22,726 bases of DNA from Teratosphaeria epicoccoides (lineage: Eukaryota > Ascomycota > Dothideomycetes > Mycosphaerellales > Teratosphaeriaceae): positions 1-22,726 of the forward strand of contig JADDMT010000263.1 in the NCBI GenBank assembly GCA_021401465.1, written 5' to 3'. The notes below the pieces were generated by a model. It searched no databases. It was given only the letters and a program-made list of their open reading frames with translations, and was not told the DNA's origin. The translations under genes were made by a program, and so were the position numbers. Shown one piece after another: positions 9,590 through 19,440 of this stretch. Each line of letters begins with the position of its first letter. Position 1 is the first letter of the stretch.

Positions 9590-11108
9590 GTCTTGCCTTC
9601 GTCCTCCCCCCCTAATATACGTGCCGTGATAGTCGCCATGATGACCTCCTGTCTGTTAGCATCGAGCTCTTCCTAATACTTCTTGTTCCCCTCGAAGATA
9701 TCATCGATATCGACACTGCTAACTAGAACCTATCTCGTCTTGCTAGCCTTTGTCTTGAACTCCGAAGGGCCATTTCTGATCTAGGCTAGTAGGTATGTAA
9801 TAGTAGCATACATGCTGTTTAACATGAAAGCGTTTACCTCGCGTAACTCTAAAGGATTCCATGCTAGTTTCTAATTGAACTAGAAGAACGCCTTCTTCAT
9901 ATAAAAGATTACGAGCAGGCTTAGAAACCTCTAGTCCTATGACATGTTAGCGCTTTCGACGACATCTAAGCCTTCTCTCCTTACCTCTTCTTCGTTCTCG
10001 CATTCGAATCTGCTTTCTATTAACATGTCCGCGGCCTAGTCCTTCAAACCCTGCTTATTGTCTACCTTGCCGGACTATGCGAGTATAGCTTCTCTAACCC
10101 TATTCGTGTAGTTGTTACGACACTAACGTAACCTCTGCCTTATCTACGCCCCTAACATTAGCACCTCCTCATAGGACCTACGCAGGTACTTATAGTATCT
10201 AAATCTACGTCGTCTAGCCTCGAGCTAACTCGACCTTTCATCCCTAGCATATCACGCGCTACGAGCTACTAGTTAATTGCAATATGCTTACAACTCGGCT
10301 AGTAAGTAGGAGCTGTAGGGTATAGCACAGAAATGCCCTTCCGCCCTTGTGAAGCGTCTATCTACGAGAGTTCTCGGACTTTGACAAGCAAAGGCTCGAT
10401 TAACTTGTCTTTATGCACGGGAGGGCTACTACGTATATCTTCGCTGCCAGAGTAGTTATATCCTTAGTCGGAGTTTGTAGTCTAGCTACTATTATAGCCT
10501 CGACGGCTACTCGACTAGCTCCTAGACTGACTTTGACTACTACTATTGCCCTAGCGGCTACGAGACTCGCTGTTGCGGTAGTTTTAACTGTTGCTGTCGC
10601 TCCTGTGATTAGTAGGTCGGCTATTATAATAGCCTCGACAGATGCTTGGCTGCTATGTCTTTACCCTGTTATTCTTAGGTTTGCTACTATCTTGTTACAT
10701 GTCGCGAGATAATGACTAAAGCCTCTTGTACGGCTAATTCCGCCTTAGTAGTAAGGATGACCGCTTATACGTCTAGTCTCTTCGTGACTAGTATGTCGTC
10801 GTCTGTATGCATGTTAGCATGGCTGCCGTATACAGGTAGCTTCTTACATTAGTTGCCTTTGTATAGGCTTTAGGCACTATAAAATCCTCATGCTCCTAGT
10901 TAGCTATCTCCTCGTTGCTGTCGTCTACACTATTGCCATCGTTGCTTAGCAGGTCTTCTAAATCATTCGCTAGATCGTAATTCGAACCGCCGCTAGATAA
11001 CGCGGAACGTGACCTCTGTTGTCTGTCTTTCTTCGAAGGCATGATTAAAGAAGGACGCGACTTAAAGGATCGGCAGAGAACAGAGCGCAGTATATCCTTC
11101 TTAGTCAT
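9590..11108 (-). pseudogene. Unrecognised minus-strand gene with an Arg/Ser-rich segment
   Basis: The first ATG is at 11108 (M-T-K-K-D-I-L-R) and a second at 11042 (M-P-S-K-K-D-R-Q-Q-R). The start is Lys/Arg/Ser-rich, followed by an acidic stretch rich in Asn and Asp, and a TAG stop at 10896-10898. The same frame continues with other TAG/TAA interruptions through a Ser/Arg/Asn/Tyr-rich region (about 10450-10620) to about 10195. A one-base frame change then leads to a better-conserved-looking, helix-rich stretch (10190-9600) with F-E-C-E-N-E-E-E-V and F-L-S-L-L-V-I-F-Y. I cannot name a family. A basic, low-complexity N-terminus with a folded C-terminal half is compatible with a transposon-borne DNA- or RNA-binding protein, but that is a guess. 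A plus-strand open stretch at 10413-10712 is a shadow of the Ser-rich codons. Confidence 0.4.
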
Positions 11109-11109
11109 G

Positions 11110-12290
11110 TAGGTCTAGTAGCAGGTTAGTAAAGGATAATATCTATAGCATGTAAATATGCACATACTACGAGTTACTGTCTAATGTAGCTACGTGGCGT
11201 CTATTAATGTAGAAGAAGGAGGGGACGTGATGTTTACAGTATCTTGTGACGCGCAAGTGTCATCTAAATCCGGCTACCCCTGAAATTGCGCTTCCCTATT
11301 AGCCGGCGGTACTTTTAGCTTGCTAGCGGTATGCTATTAAAATACCGCTAGTAGAACTAGCCTCAGTTAGCATTGATTTTTCAATGATAGCTAGTATAGG
11401 TACCACGAAACATCTGCGCTCTATAGCACGTCCGCCTGTATAACACAGCCTAACGGATGTAGTTGCTCTGCGGTAGATCCTGCGTATACAGTAGTAAGAT
11501 TCGTTCTACATGCGAGAGAATATCCTGTACGTATTATTCTAAAGGCCTTCGAGCCGCGTTTAAACTATAACAGCCATACTACCTTCGTGTTAACCCTAGG
11601 TAATTGTTAACTTCTAGACTGTCTGCTGCCGATAGTTTGACGATATCTTGTATAGTAGATGCCGAAAACTGACCTCCCCTACTCGTGTCTACAACGCCTC
11701 TACTATCGCCAGGAATTTAAGTTGTAATTCCCTGCTACTGCTAAAGAAGGCGCTTATTTCCTAGAACATGCGCTCCTTCGCTGCTATTAACCGCGCAATT
11801 TAGCCAAGTAGGCTAAGCTGCTCCATCTGTTCTTCTAACGTAGCGTACAGGCGTAGGTAATCGTTATGTTAAAGTATAAGGCCTGCTTCGATTGTACCTA
11901 TACTCTGCTATTATAGCGCCTTAGGTTTGTGAATTATGCCGCGCTAGGTCTTAGAGGTTCTTGTTAAGGATACACGCACACTTATCGTTCGGGCTATGCC
12001 TGTATCGTGTCTGTTTAAATTACAGATGTTAGGATTACTCGAAATACGCGTTGTTTATACTCGTTAGTCTCTTGGCTAACTTCAGATAAAAGATGCGGCG
12101 GACCCTTCTGCGCTTTTCGCACCTCATTGCCATAGCCGTAGCCGTCGTATATGCGACGCCGCATTGTCTATCTTCTAGTCTGCTACGACACTATCTGTAG
12201 CAGGCATGATCTAGACGCTAGGGTCCTAATAATTGTGGCACTTGAGACACGCATATAGGAACAGGATACTCAAGCCTATACGCGCAAGGC
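11110..12290 (-). other. Decayed coding-like sequence, probably minus strand
   Basis: Minus-strand reading from about 11990 to 11650 is open except for TAG/TAA. It gives a leucine-rich helical stretch (for example Y-L-R-L-Y-A-T-L-E-E-Q-M-E-Q-L) and A-A-K-E-R-M-F. A second short open stretch at about 12100-12180 has G-Y-G-Y-G. Frames change between them. No motif identifies a family. A hairpin sits at 11323-11351. Confidence 0.25.
11323..11351. repeat. 10-bp perfect hairpin with a CTAGCGGTAT stem
   Basis: CTAGCGGTAT (11323-11332) and ATACCGCTAG (11342-11351) are exact reverse complements around a 9-nt loop. The stem contains the CTAGCGG half of the palindrome family dispersed in this region. 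It could be a non-autonomous transposon end or a decayed copy of the palindrome. Confidence 0.6.
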
Positions 12291-12369
12291 AACCGTTTCC
12301 TTGCCTAATATGTACTAACTTTGACTAGTATCTCTAGTAGGTAGTAGAGAACAGTCACATCCTAGACAG

Positions 12370-12800
12370 ATTTAACAAGATAGCTAGATTCATCGGGCTA
12401 GATTACAGGTCGAAAGATAAGGCCATGATTGTAGGGGACATCGTGACTACTAATCCTATTATTAAAGGCTACTAAGACGACCCTTGGTTACTTATATCGA
12501 CCGTGAACAAAATTGAGAGTAGCGTAACTCTTGCACCTGCTAACGCTATCACAATACTAGATGACAACTTAAAACAGCAGTCGACTAGGCAAGCCTATAG
12601 TAGGGTTAGTCGCACTAGATTAATGCAGTTAGCGCAATTAATAGAGGCAATAAGATTTTACTAGGTTGCGCTATAGAGCTAATTCGGAGAGTAGACTATG
12701 AACTATTAGCAGACTAGTGATGACTTCATTAATACCATGCGCGATGATCAGGGCGAGTAGAGAGGCATAGGATTATACGGGCTACGCAGGCTAGCGTAAG
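12370..12800 (+). pseudogene. SNF2-family helicase C-terminal remnant
   Basis: Reading across TAG/TAA stops, the plus strand gives L-L-I-S-T-V near 12490, then V-T-L-A-P-A-N-A-I-T-I-L-D-D and Q-A-Y-S-R-V-S-R near 12590. This is the motif V-VI arrangement of SNF2 ATPases (a TxxAN segment, then a QAxxRxxR arginine-finger box). The lead-in G-L-D-Y-R-S-K-D and the tail D-D-F-I-N-T-M-R-D-D-Q-G add to the resemblance. SNF2 proteins are ATP-driven DNA translocases. The N-terminal motor lobe (Walker A, DExH) is not visible, so this is a fragment. Identification is from motifs only. Confidence 0.5.
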
Positions 12801-12967
12801 ATAACAGATTAACTAGGGTTTGACTGCAATCTTGTAATAGAGTAATGCTAGTAGTCGTGCGCGAGCAGTATCGTTTTAGATAGCGACTACACAAGTACCT
12901 CATCTAATAGAGTATATGCATAACACTAATCATCTCGTCCGTTCGAATGTACTTAATGACTACTAAA

Positions 12968-12987
12968 TGCTAGTAGTATACTAGCGG
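12968..12987. repeat. Dispersed palindrome TGCTAGTAGTATACTAGCGG, copy 1 of a direct pair
   Basis: Identical over 20 bp to 13070-13089, which is 102 bp downstream. Both copies are followed within a few bases by a CTACTACG-rich stretch. The core TAGTATACTA is self-complementary. Confidence 0.75.
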
Positions 12988-13069
12988 TACGTCTACTACT
13001 ACTACGTCAAGGTCCGACCTATAGATCGCTACTACACGTTTTAAACCCTTATAATCGACAGACAACGAC

Positions 13070-13089
13070 TGCTAGTAGTATACTAGCGG
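13070..13089. repeat. Dispersed palindrome, copy 2 of the direct pair
   Basis: Same 20-mer as 12968-12987, continuing into CAC, which matches the 7936-7957 copy (GCGGCA) more fully. Confidence 0.75.
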
Positions 13090-13265
13090 CACTCCTACTA
13101 CGTCTACGCTACACATCTAAGCCGCTAGTAATAGAGGGTATAACTCTATGCATATAAATACTATACACTTTAGATTTATATATGAAACTACTCGAAATTC
13201 GGGATTCCTAGCCAAAATAGCGCTTGTACTACCTGCAATCGACAGAATGAGTTAGCTAATATAAC

Positions 13266-13287
13266 TGCCGCTAGTATACTCCTAGCA
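13266..13287. repeat. Dispersed palindrome, inverted copy
   Basis: TGCCGCTAGTATACTCCTAGCA is the reverse complement of the family with one mismatch (CTCC for CTAC). Together with 12968 and 13070 it could be the far end of a short inverted-repeat element. Confidence 0.7.
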
Positions 13288-13689
13288 CATCTATTTTCGT
13301 CTACTCTAGGCCCTCCTTTACTACTACACTCTAATAACACTCGATTCTTCTATTAACCTAAACACTAACCCTAACCACGCATAGCCGGCTAACAGGATAA
13401 ACCGTCCGAGCGGCAATTAGCTACCCGCGCGGCACGCGTACCTTTCTAGGGGTTAGGTGTTTATAGTAATTAACGCGTCTATGAGCGCTGTAGCCTTTGT
13501 AACATACTACGTCGACGATAGCTTCACAGCGTATACTATACTACATAGGCTACAGCAAGGCATTAAAAGGTCATAGTAGTCATGCCTGGCATGTTCCTAC
13601 CTGCATGGCAGCGAAGTTTTAGCACTTCATTAATTAGAGCACTATAGATCTTAGACCTGACGAGAAATACGCGTCAGATTTAAACATCT

Positions 13690-15815
13690 CCTTAGATTCG
13701 AACGACAGAGTCGAAACTTAATCAGCAGACGATGTCCTCGCCTACGAGGAGGGGGCATTAGTCGACGATGCTATGGGAGTAGATAGGCAGTATGTTGTAA
13801 ACGAGGAACTAGTCATAGTCGTCGAGCCTATGTTTAATGAGGCTCACATGTAAGAGAAAGAGATAGTAGTGACAGCTAGGACAATCGACAATGACAGTAG
13901 TGACATCGACGTACTTAGTCTCTACGACGACCTAGCAGCATTCACAAGAGACGCCACATCTCTAGATAGACGATATGGAGACACGAATAGTAGCCAAATA
14001 GGTAGGCTACACGGCGTCATGAGCGAGCACAGCTTGGCTTCAATCCATATGCGCGCTAGTAGGCTGTTATCTACTAGGTACGAGCAACTATACAAGCGGA
14101 CACCTTTTGGCGTAGGTAGTCTCATGGCGGGCAGGCTAATCAAAGTGTACGTTAAGCCGTAATCCTACTGAGTTAGTAATAACCTTGACTAGGTCTAACA
14201 AACAGACAGATAAGGAACTTAACGAATAGGGCTATACCTTCTTCTTAAGTAATGTAGATGTAGCATTCGCATACTAGCTCTTACATAAAGGCATTTCGAG
14301 CAACGCTATCGATCGGTTATTCAAGAATCCCCGGCTGCAGAAGATCTACGAACTACTTAGCTTTTAGTTAGGCGTAGAGCTTAAGGACAAGATCCGAGAA
14401 GTAAGTGCCTACTAACTACTATTCATTGCAAAGTAGAGTATTACGAACATCGAATTAGAATCTCTACAGTCGACCTCTAGTGTTAAGACAGTGCCTCTAA
14501 GGCACCGGAAAGTCGAAGACGTTATGCGCTTTCTTATAGGGCACAAGGGTTTCAGGAATGATCTCGTGTACGCGCCTTATTGCCTCGAGACTCTAGATAA
14601 CCGGCCTAGGCGGATCTATTAGGACATGGCCTCTACAGACTAGTAGTAGGACAAACAGAAAGAGCTTGGAATAGACAGAGCGACAATTGTGCTACTAATT
14701 CTTGCTAGTAACAAGACACAGGTTACTAATCATCAAGGTAACCTGATCGCATAGCTAGTGTACTTGATAATTAGTAACCTACCTAGATCGGTTCGTAACT
14801 CTAACTATCGACTAGGCAGCGTGCTCCTAGCGATGCTACTAGTAGTCAAAGGCAGGAAAGGAAGCATTAGGGACAAGCTATACTATCGCTACATGAAGAC
14901 AATGTTCGACCCTATTACTAAGCTCGCTGTAGGCGAGGGCCTTGACGTCTTGTGTGTAGATAGCGAGACATAGCGATGTTTCCTAAATATCGCAGTATAC
15001 GCGAGCGACTACTAAGAACAGGTGATAATTACAGGCGTGAAGAATAACTACTACTACATAATATGTATAATCGATCCAGAAAAACGCGAAGACCTCGAAG
15101 TAGTTACGCTATAGCAGATACATAAGGACACGCAAATACAAATCATGCTCTAGCAAGCAGCGAAGAAGGACTAGGGTAGCTACGTACACGACCTACCGAA
15201 CTTTGCATTTAGGCACCCTAGCCTAAATATCTACAAGACGCTAATAGTAGACATGCTCTACTAACTCTTCAAGGGCGTATTAATGTACGTCATAGATTAG
15301 ACGTGAGATTTGCTTAAGAGTCGACTACCTCTGTCTTCGAAGCAAGCTAGAGTAGTACTCCTACAAGCTAAGGGCTAGCATAAAGTAGCAAGAAAGAGTA
15401 ACAAAGGCAAGACTGTCGTAGATTATTAACTAGATGTTATTATCGACTGTCGCTTCGCGGCGGTGCCTGCATTTAGGAACCTCCGGGTATTTAGCTAGAT
15501 GTCTGTAGTAAGCTAATAGACAGGCCAGGAGCAGAAGAGTGTGCTACGACAGTTGCTCCTAGTCTTCGTGCTACTATTAGAAGAGGCTAAGGCACATAGC
15601 GCTATCTGGTTCTTGCGGGCGATAGTAGACTTCTCTTAGTTAGCGTAATATCCTTCACATGATAGCGAAACGCTCCGGTTTATAGTCCTTGCCCTATTCC
15701 GATATAACTAGTATAAAGAAGAGTTTAGGGAGTACCGCATAAGCAAAGGAGAGCTAAGAAAGAAGAAAGCTGATACGGTTGATACTAGGGGACCATTTGA
15801 ACCGCATAGGTTCTA
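13690..15815 (+). pseudogene. Plavaka-type transposase (CACTA/EnSpm-related), 3' end missing
   Basis: This is a cut-and-paste DNA transposase with an RNase H-like fold. An N-terminal acidic part (13746-14163) is in one frame; the rest (from about 14161) is in the next. Family landmarks: D-x-x-x-D-K-Q at 14638-14661, where the three x are TAG TAG TAG and a W-W-W run is expected; I-L-A-S-N-K-T-Q at about 14698-14721; Y-L-I-I-S-N-L-P-R-S-V-R at 14761-14796; D-V-L-C-V-D at 14944-14961; L-F-K-G-V near 15265-15280; W-T-G-Q-E near 15520; and a final R-A-I-V-D-F segment near 15620-15640. Almost all Trp codons are TAG. The expected C-terminal segment after about 15800 is replaced by LTR sequence. No terminal inverted repeats were identified. 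Confidence 0.85.
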
Positions 15816-15836
15816 ATGGCCGCCCTTGGCATGCAG

Positions 15837-16130
15837 TGACCCTGCCACATATGGCAAGGGGGTCCTTCGTACATACGTTGGCTCGTATGTCGTCCGAGTA
15901 GGATCAGTTGTCGACGTAGGACGCCCCTACGTCGCTGACCCTACAGTACCCCTACGGGGTTAGGCTCGGACATGCTTTCCCTAATTAAGGAGCGTCGGGG
16001 GTTATAAGCACCCTTAGCGCCACCTCTGCGATAAGCAGAAAGCAGCGCTGTCTTGTACCTACTAAAAGGTCGGATTACTCTGTCACACTGCGAGATATTT
16101 TCATATCATATAGCATATACATCTATATCA
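15837..16130 (+). repeat. 5' LTR of the right chromovirus (start uncertain)
   Basis: The right end is placed at CA 16130, just before the primer-binding site. The left end is uncertain; a TG at 15837 begins a hairpin-like stretch (GACCC-TGCCA-CATA-TGGCA-GGGTC). A TATA-like TTATAAG is at 16002-16008. The likely transcript start is near 16037, about 30 nt downstream. No second copy of the LTR is present in the window, so the boundary cannot be confirmed by comparison. Confidence 0.55.
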
Positions 16131-16142
16131 GTTCTGCTTTCT
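16037..16142 (+). promoter_or_regulatory. Self-priming pair of the right chromovirus
   Basis: AGAAAGCAG (16037-16045) is exactly complementary to CTGCTTTCT (16134-16142), which lies 3 nt after the putative LTR end (16130) and 38 nt before the gag ATG. The first copy is at the expected transcript start, about 30 nt after the TATA box. This is the arrangement of Tf1-type self-primed reverse transcription. The left chromovirus shows the same geometry with an unrelated 9-mer. Confidence 0.5.
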
Positions 16143-16179
16143 CCCCCCTGCTTTGCAGTCTAGCAGAGAATACTACGAT

Positions 16180-17400
16180 ATGTCTAGAGTACCACGAACT
16201 CGCAACTAACGCGTAGCGAGCGCCATCCCGAGCGCCCGCGATGGCGAAGCTGGCCCGAGTAACTAGCCCGCAGAAGTAACCGCTGCGAGTGACACTACAT
16301 CGAGCGACGGTTCCGCTAGAGGACAATTACGCGGCGGACTAGGCAATAGACCCCCCGCACAGGGACTGCAGCTAACCCCGACTATCGACCTGGCTCTCGT
16401 AGCCATGATTGTCGATTAGGTCGCAAACCGCCTTGCGAACTAGAGCCGGAGCCGCACCGCTCCTGGCAGCGACAACGGCGAGGACGACGAAGACGTCGCC
16501 ATGAGCGGTACTAACGAACTAGCGGACGAAGAAATCCAGCGAGATTTCACGCTAGGGACCCGCGAAGACAACTTATCGGGAGGCGCAGACCCTCCGCGTG
16601 TGCCCGCGAACTTAGTGCCTGAATTCGGGGCCATAGTAGGCTAACCGGGAGGTAGTCGTAACGCACGCAACCCGAAGCCGTTCAAGGGAGACACCTTGAA
16701 GGAGGCTCGAACTTTCTTGCAGGCGTGTGAGGCAGTTTTCGTGCTTAACCTACGCGGATATTCCACGGAGGGCGAACGAGTCGCCTTTAGTGTGATGTAG
16801 CTCGAAGAGGATAAGGAACCTCGCAACAATTGGCATGAGCGGTATGACCTTATGCGGGTCCATGACAGAACGTATACGTAGGCGGACTTTCGCTAGTTCT
16901 GTGTCGACTAGGTCGAGGATCCGGGGAATCGCGCCCTTACCGTGTCTGTCGAGTACGAGAAGGCTAAGCAGGGGAAGGGACAAACAACCTCTAGCTTCGC
17001 AACCTACCTCGCCACGCTCGAGGGACAGATGCTACCCTATACTAAGACGCAACGCGTGCGGCACTTGCTCGTCAAACTCGATGACGATCTTCGGAACACG
17101 ATCATGACTTTTCATGAACTTCCGACAACTCGGCAAGACCTCGTGTCCCTTGCGACACGTATGGAAATCACCTTGAAGCGAAATGGAAAATCGGGCGGTA
17201 AGGACAATAAGCGTCTAAGCCCTGAGGACCCCCCGAAGGGCCGCTATTACAAGCGCCCTAGGGGCCACGTCTAACGCGGTAGTTCATTCCGGAGGAGCAA
17301 GCCCTCCGAGCTAAAAGACAGTGGCGAGAAGCCTCCGAGTAGCTGCTACATCTGTGGAGCGAGGGACTACTAGGCGGCTCGCTGTCCTAAACGAAGTGAT
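16180..17400 (+). pseudogene. Right chromovirus gag (same frame as pol)
   Basis: I choose ATG 16180, close after the primer-binding site. From it the frame runs to 21144 with no indel, interrupted only by TAG/TAA and two TGA. ATG 16405 is a possible alternative. An acidic, low-complexity N-terminus precedes a capsid-like region (16680-17230) with F-K-G-D-T-L-K-E-A and R-N-N-W-H-E-R-Y-D. A basic linker follows, then a zinc knuckle C-x2-C-x4-Y-x4-C at 17344-17385 (residues 389-402). There the canonical His reads Tyr (CAC to TAC). Gag binds the element's RNA and builds the particle. Broken by TAG at many Trp/Gln sites (for example 16417, 16441) and by TAA at a Gln-like site (16642-16644). Confidence 0.8.
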
Positions 17401-17960
17401 AGGAAGAAGGTAAGCAAGGTGTCCGAAACCTCCCCGAAGGGGAGGCGAAAGAAGGACAAGCCCGAGACAACCGAATGGCTACTACGGGTATCTAAGCTGT
17501 CTGTCACCGATAGTGTAGACTCGTGGCCTGCGCGGCGCCTATCCGGCGCGGTCCGAGTTAATGGCTCGCTCGAGCTAGTAGACTGTATGTTAGATGACCT
17601 TACGGAGGTCAACGTGATACCCTAGAGGGTAATCGTACGGCTCGGTTTGAAGCCGATCCCAGGAGCCCTGCTGCCTACCATGAAGTCTTTTCGGGGCGAA
17701 GGCGTAGCGGCTCGAGGCGCGTACAACGTGCGCCTCTAACTCGCGGACTCCTCGGGAGAAGTGCGCGAGACTAACGAAGTCTTCTACGCTAAAGACGTTC
17801 CTAATAAGGAGCTCCTGCTCGGCCGCCCTTAGCGCTACAAGCAGGGAGTCGTTGTTAATGGAGCTACTAACAACTAGTTCTATGGCTCTATAGGCGAAGT
17901 TCCTGCGGTGCGGATGCGTGACGCACACAGCTTCTACAAGGACATGAAGAAGGTCTAATG
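17401..17960 (+). pseudogene. Right chromovirus protease region
   Basis: Lies between the zinc knuckle and RT in the same frame. A protease-like segment reads M-L-D-D-L-T-E-V-N-V-I at 17587-17619 (catalytic-position Asp 472 at 17593). The expected D-S/T-G is D-D-L, a change that is not a simple transition. The downstream L-L-L-G-R-P motif (17812-17829) and the L-K-P-I-P-G segment fit retroviral-type aspartic proteases. The enzyme would cut the gag-pol polyprotein. The loss of the active-site Gly suggests it was inactive before, or independently of, the TAG mutations; a divergent family variant is the alternative. Confidence 0.6.
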
Positions 17961-17961
17961 C

Positions 17962-19440
17962 GTGTATGCAGTCCGCATACGGAACGTCAAGGAAGACGTT
18001 ACCCTTCCGCCTGAGTTAGAGGAATACGCCGATATTTTCGACGCAGAGGCTGCGGCCCATGCCCGGGCCCTAGACGCGGAACATGCGATTAACCTTAAGG
18101 AGGGTTACAATCCTCCGCATCGACCTCTGTACCCCATGTCGGAATCGCAGCTCGAAACACTTCGAGACTACCTCTACAAGGCGCAAAGGAACGCGTGGAT
18201 CCGACGAAGCGACAGCGAGGCTAGAGCGTTAGTTATGTTCGTCCCGAAGAAGGACAACACGCTCCGCCTATGCGTTAACTATAGGGGCCTTAACGCGGTG
18301 ACCTAGAAGAACCGCTGCCCCCTACCACTTATTAGCGAGACGCTTGACCGCCTTGGTCGCGCCGCCATCTTCTTGTCTATCGACTTGAAGGACGCCTACT
18401 ACTAGATACCGATCCGAAAGGGCGACGAGTAGAAGACTACATTCCGAACGCGGTACGGACACTTCGAGTATATAGTGATGCCGTTTGGCTTGACTAACGC
18501 ACTAGCGACGTTCTAAGCGTATATCAACCGGGCCCTAGCCGGCCTCGTTGACACCTGCTACGTAGTGTATTTAGACGATATACTAGTCTATTCCGACTCG
18601 AAGGAGGAGCATATGCGGCATCTAAGTATAGTACTCGAACGGCTCCGCAAGTTCGCTCTCTACGCGAACCTAAAGAAGTGCTCATTCCTGACGGATAGGA
18701 TTGAGTTTCTCGGATACATCGTCTCTACGGAAGGAGTCATCATGGATGACTAAAGGGTGTCCGCAATCGCGGAGTAGCCGCGGCCGACTACCCTCCGAGA
18801 AGTGCAGGTGTTCCTAGGATTCACTAACTTCTACCGCAGATTCATACGATCTTACTCGAAGATCGTGGCTCCCCTCACGGCCCTCGCAAAGGGCGCGGTT
18901 CGAGGAAAAAAGCCAGGGAAAGTGCCTTGGGAGGAGGCTTAGAGCAAGGCCTTCTCTAAACTCAAAGCAGCTTTTCAAACTGCGCCTATACTTCGGCACT
19001 TTGACCCTACTGCGAAGATCCGGATAGAGACCGATGCTTCAAAATTCGCAATAGCCGCAATTATATCGCAGCTCTAGTCGCACGAAGGCAGTGCGCAATA
19101 GTACCTAATTGCCTTCTAGTCGCGGAAGATGCAGGGCGCTAAGCTTAACTACGAGACTCACGACTAAGAGCTTTTAGCTATTGTTGACGGCTTCAAGGAG
19201 TACTGACACTACCTCGAAGGCGCAGCGCACCCTATTAAGGTGCTCACCGACTATAACAACCTTCGCGGCTTCATGGGCGTAAAGCAGCTAAGTAGTCGGC
19301 AAGCAAGGTAGGCGACTTTCCTCGCTAGCTTTGACTTCGTTATCTAGCATCGTTCCGGAAAGACGAATCCGGCCGACGGTCCTTCGCGACGACTAGACTA
19401 CGACACTAGGGAAGAGGGTGACTAACAGCTTCTCCCTACG
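17962..19440 (+). pseudogene. Right chromovirus reverse transcriptase and RNase H
   Basis: RT landmarks in order: P-P-E-L-E-E-Y-A-D-I-F leader, P-H-R-P-L-Y-P-M, V-P-K-K-D-N-T-L-R-L-C-V-N-Y-R (18241-18285), S-I-D-L-K-D-A-Y-Y-x-I-P (about 18376-18411, Gln reads TAG), and P-F-G-L-T-N-A. The catalytic Y-L-D-D-I-L-V-Y-S is at 18568-18594 (YLDD, residues 797-800). The thumb/connection part L-G-F-T-N-F-Y-R-R-F is at about 18814-18843. RNase H: E-T-D-A-S-K-F-A-I-A with Asp 952 at 19033-19035, Y-E-T-H-D-x-E-L-L-A-I-V, and L-T-D-Y-N-N-L. RT copies the element's RNA into cDNA. Catalytic residues are intact, unlike the left element. Stops are TAG plus one TGA (19204-19206) at a Trp site. Confidence 0.93.

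Larger units (their letters stand above)
12801..13685. other. Gene-free spacer with three palindrome copies
   Basis: I see no gene. The stretch is TA-rich and holds palindrome copies at 12968, 13070 and 13266. There is an AT-rich, TATA-like patch at about 13150-13185 and a short CCCTAA-like pair at about 13366-13377. The 3' part leads into the Plavaka gene and may include its promoter. Confidence 0.4.

Noticed and set aside
10413..10712. Plus-strand 99-codon open frame rich in Ala/Thr/Val
   Set aside because: Antisense shadow of the Ser/Arg-rich segment of the minus-strand gene.
12960..13290. CRISPR-like array from the repeated palindromes
   Set aside because: Only two direct copies and one inverted copy with unequal spacing, in a eukaryotic transposon context; no cas-like genes.
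13366..13377. Interstitial telomere repeat (CTAACCCTAACC)
   Set aside because: Only about two units; too short to separate from chance in CTA-rich DNA.
16123..16983. Several minus-strand open frames across the right gag
   Set aside because: They lie opposite a gag-pol frame with clear domains and have no motif or promoter of their own.
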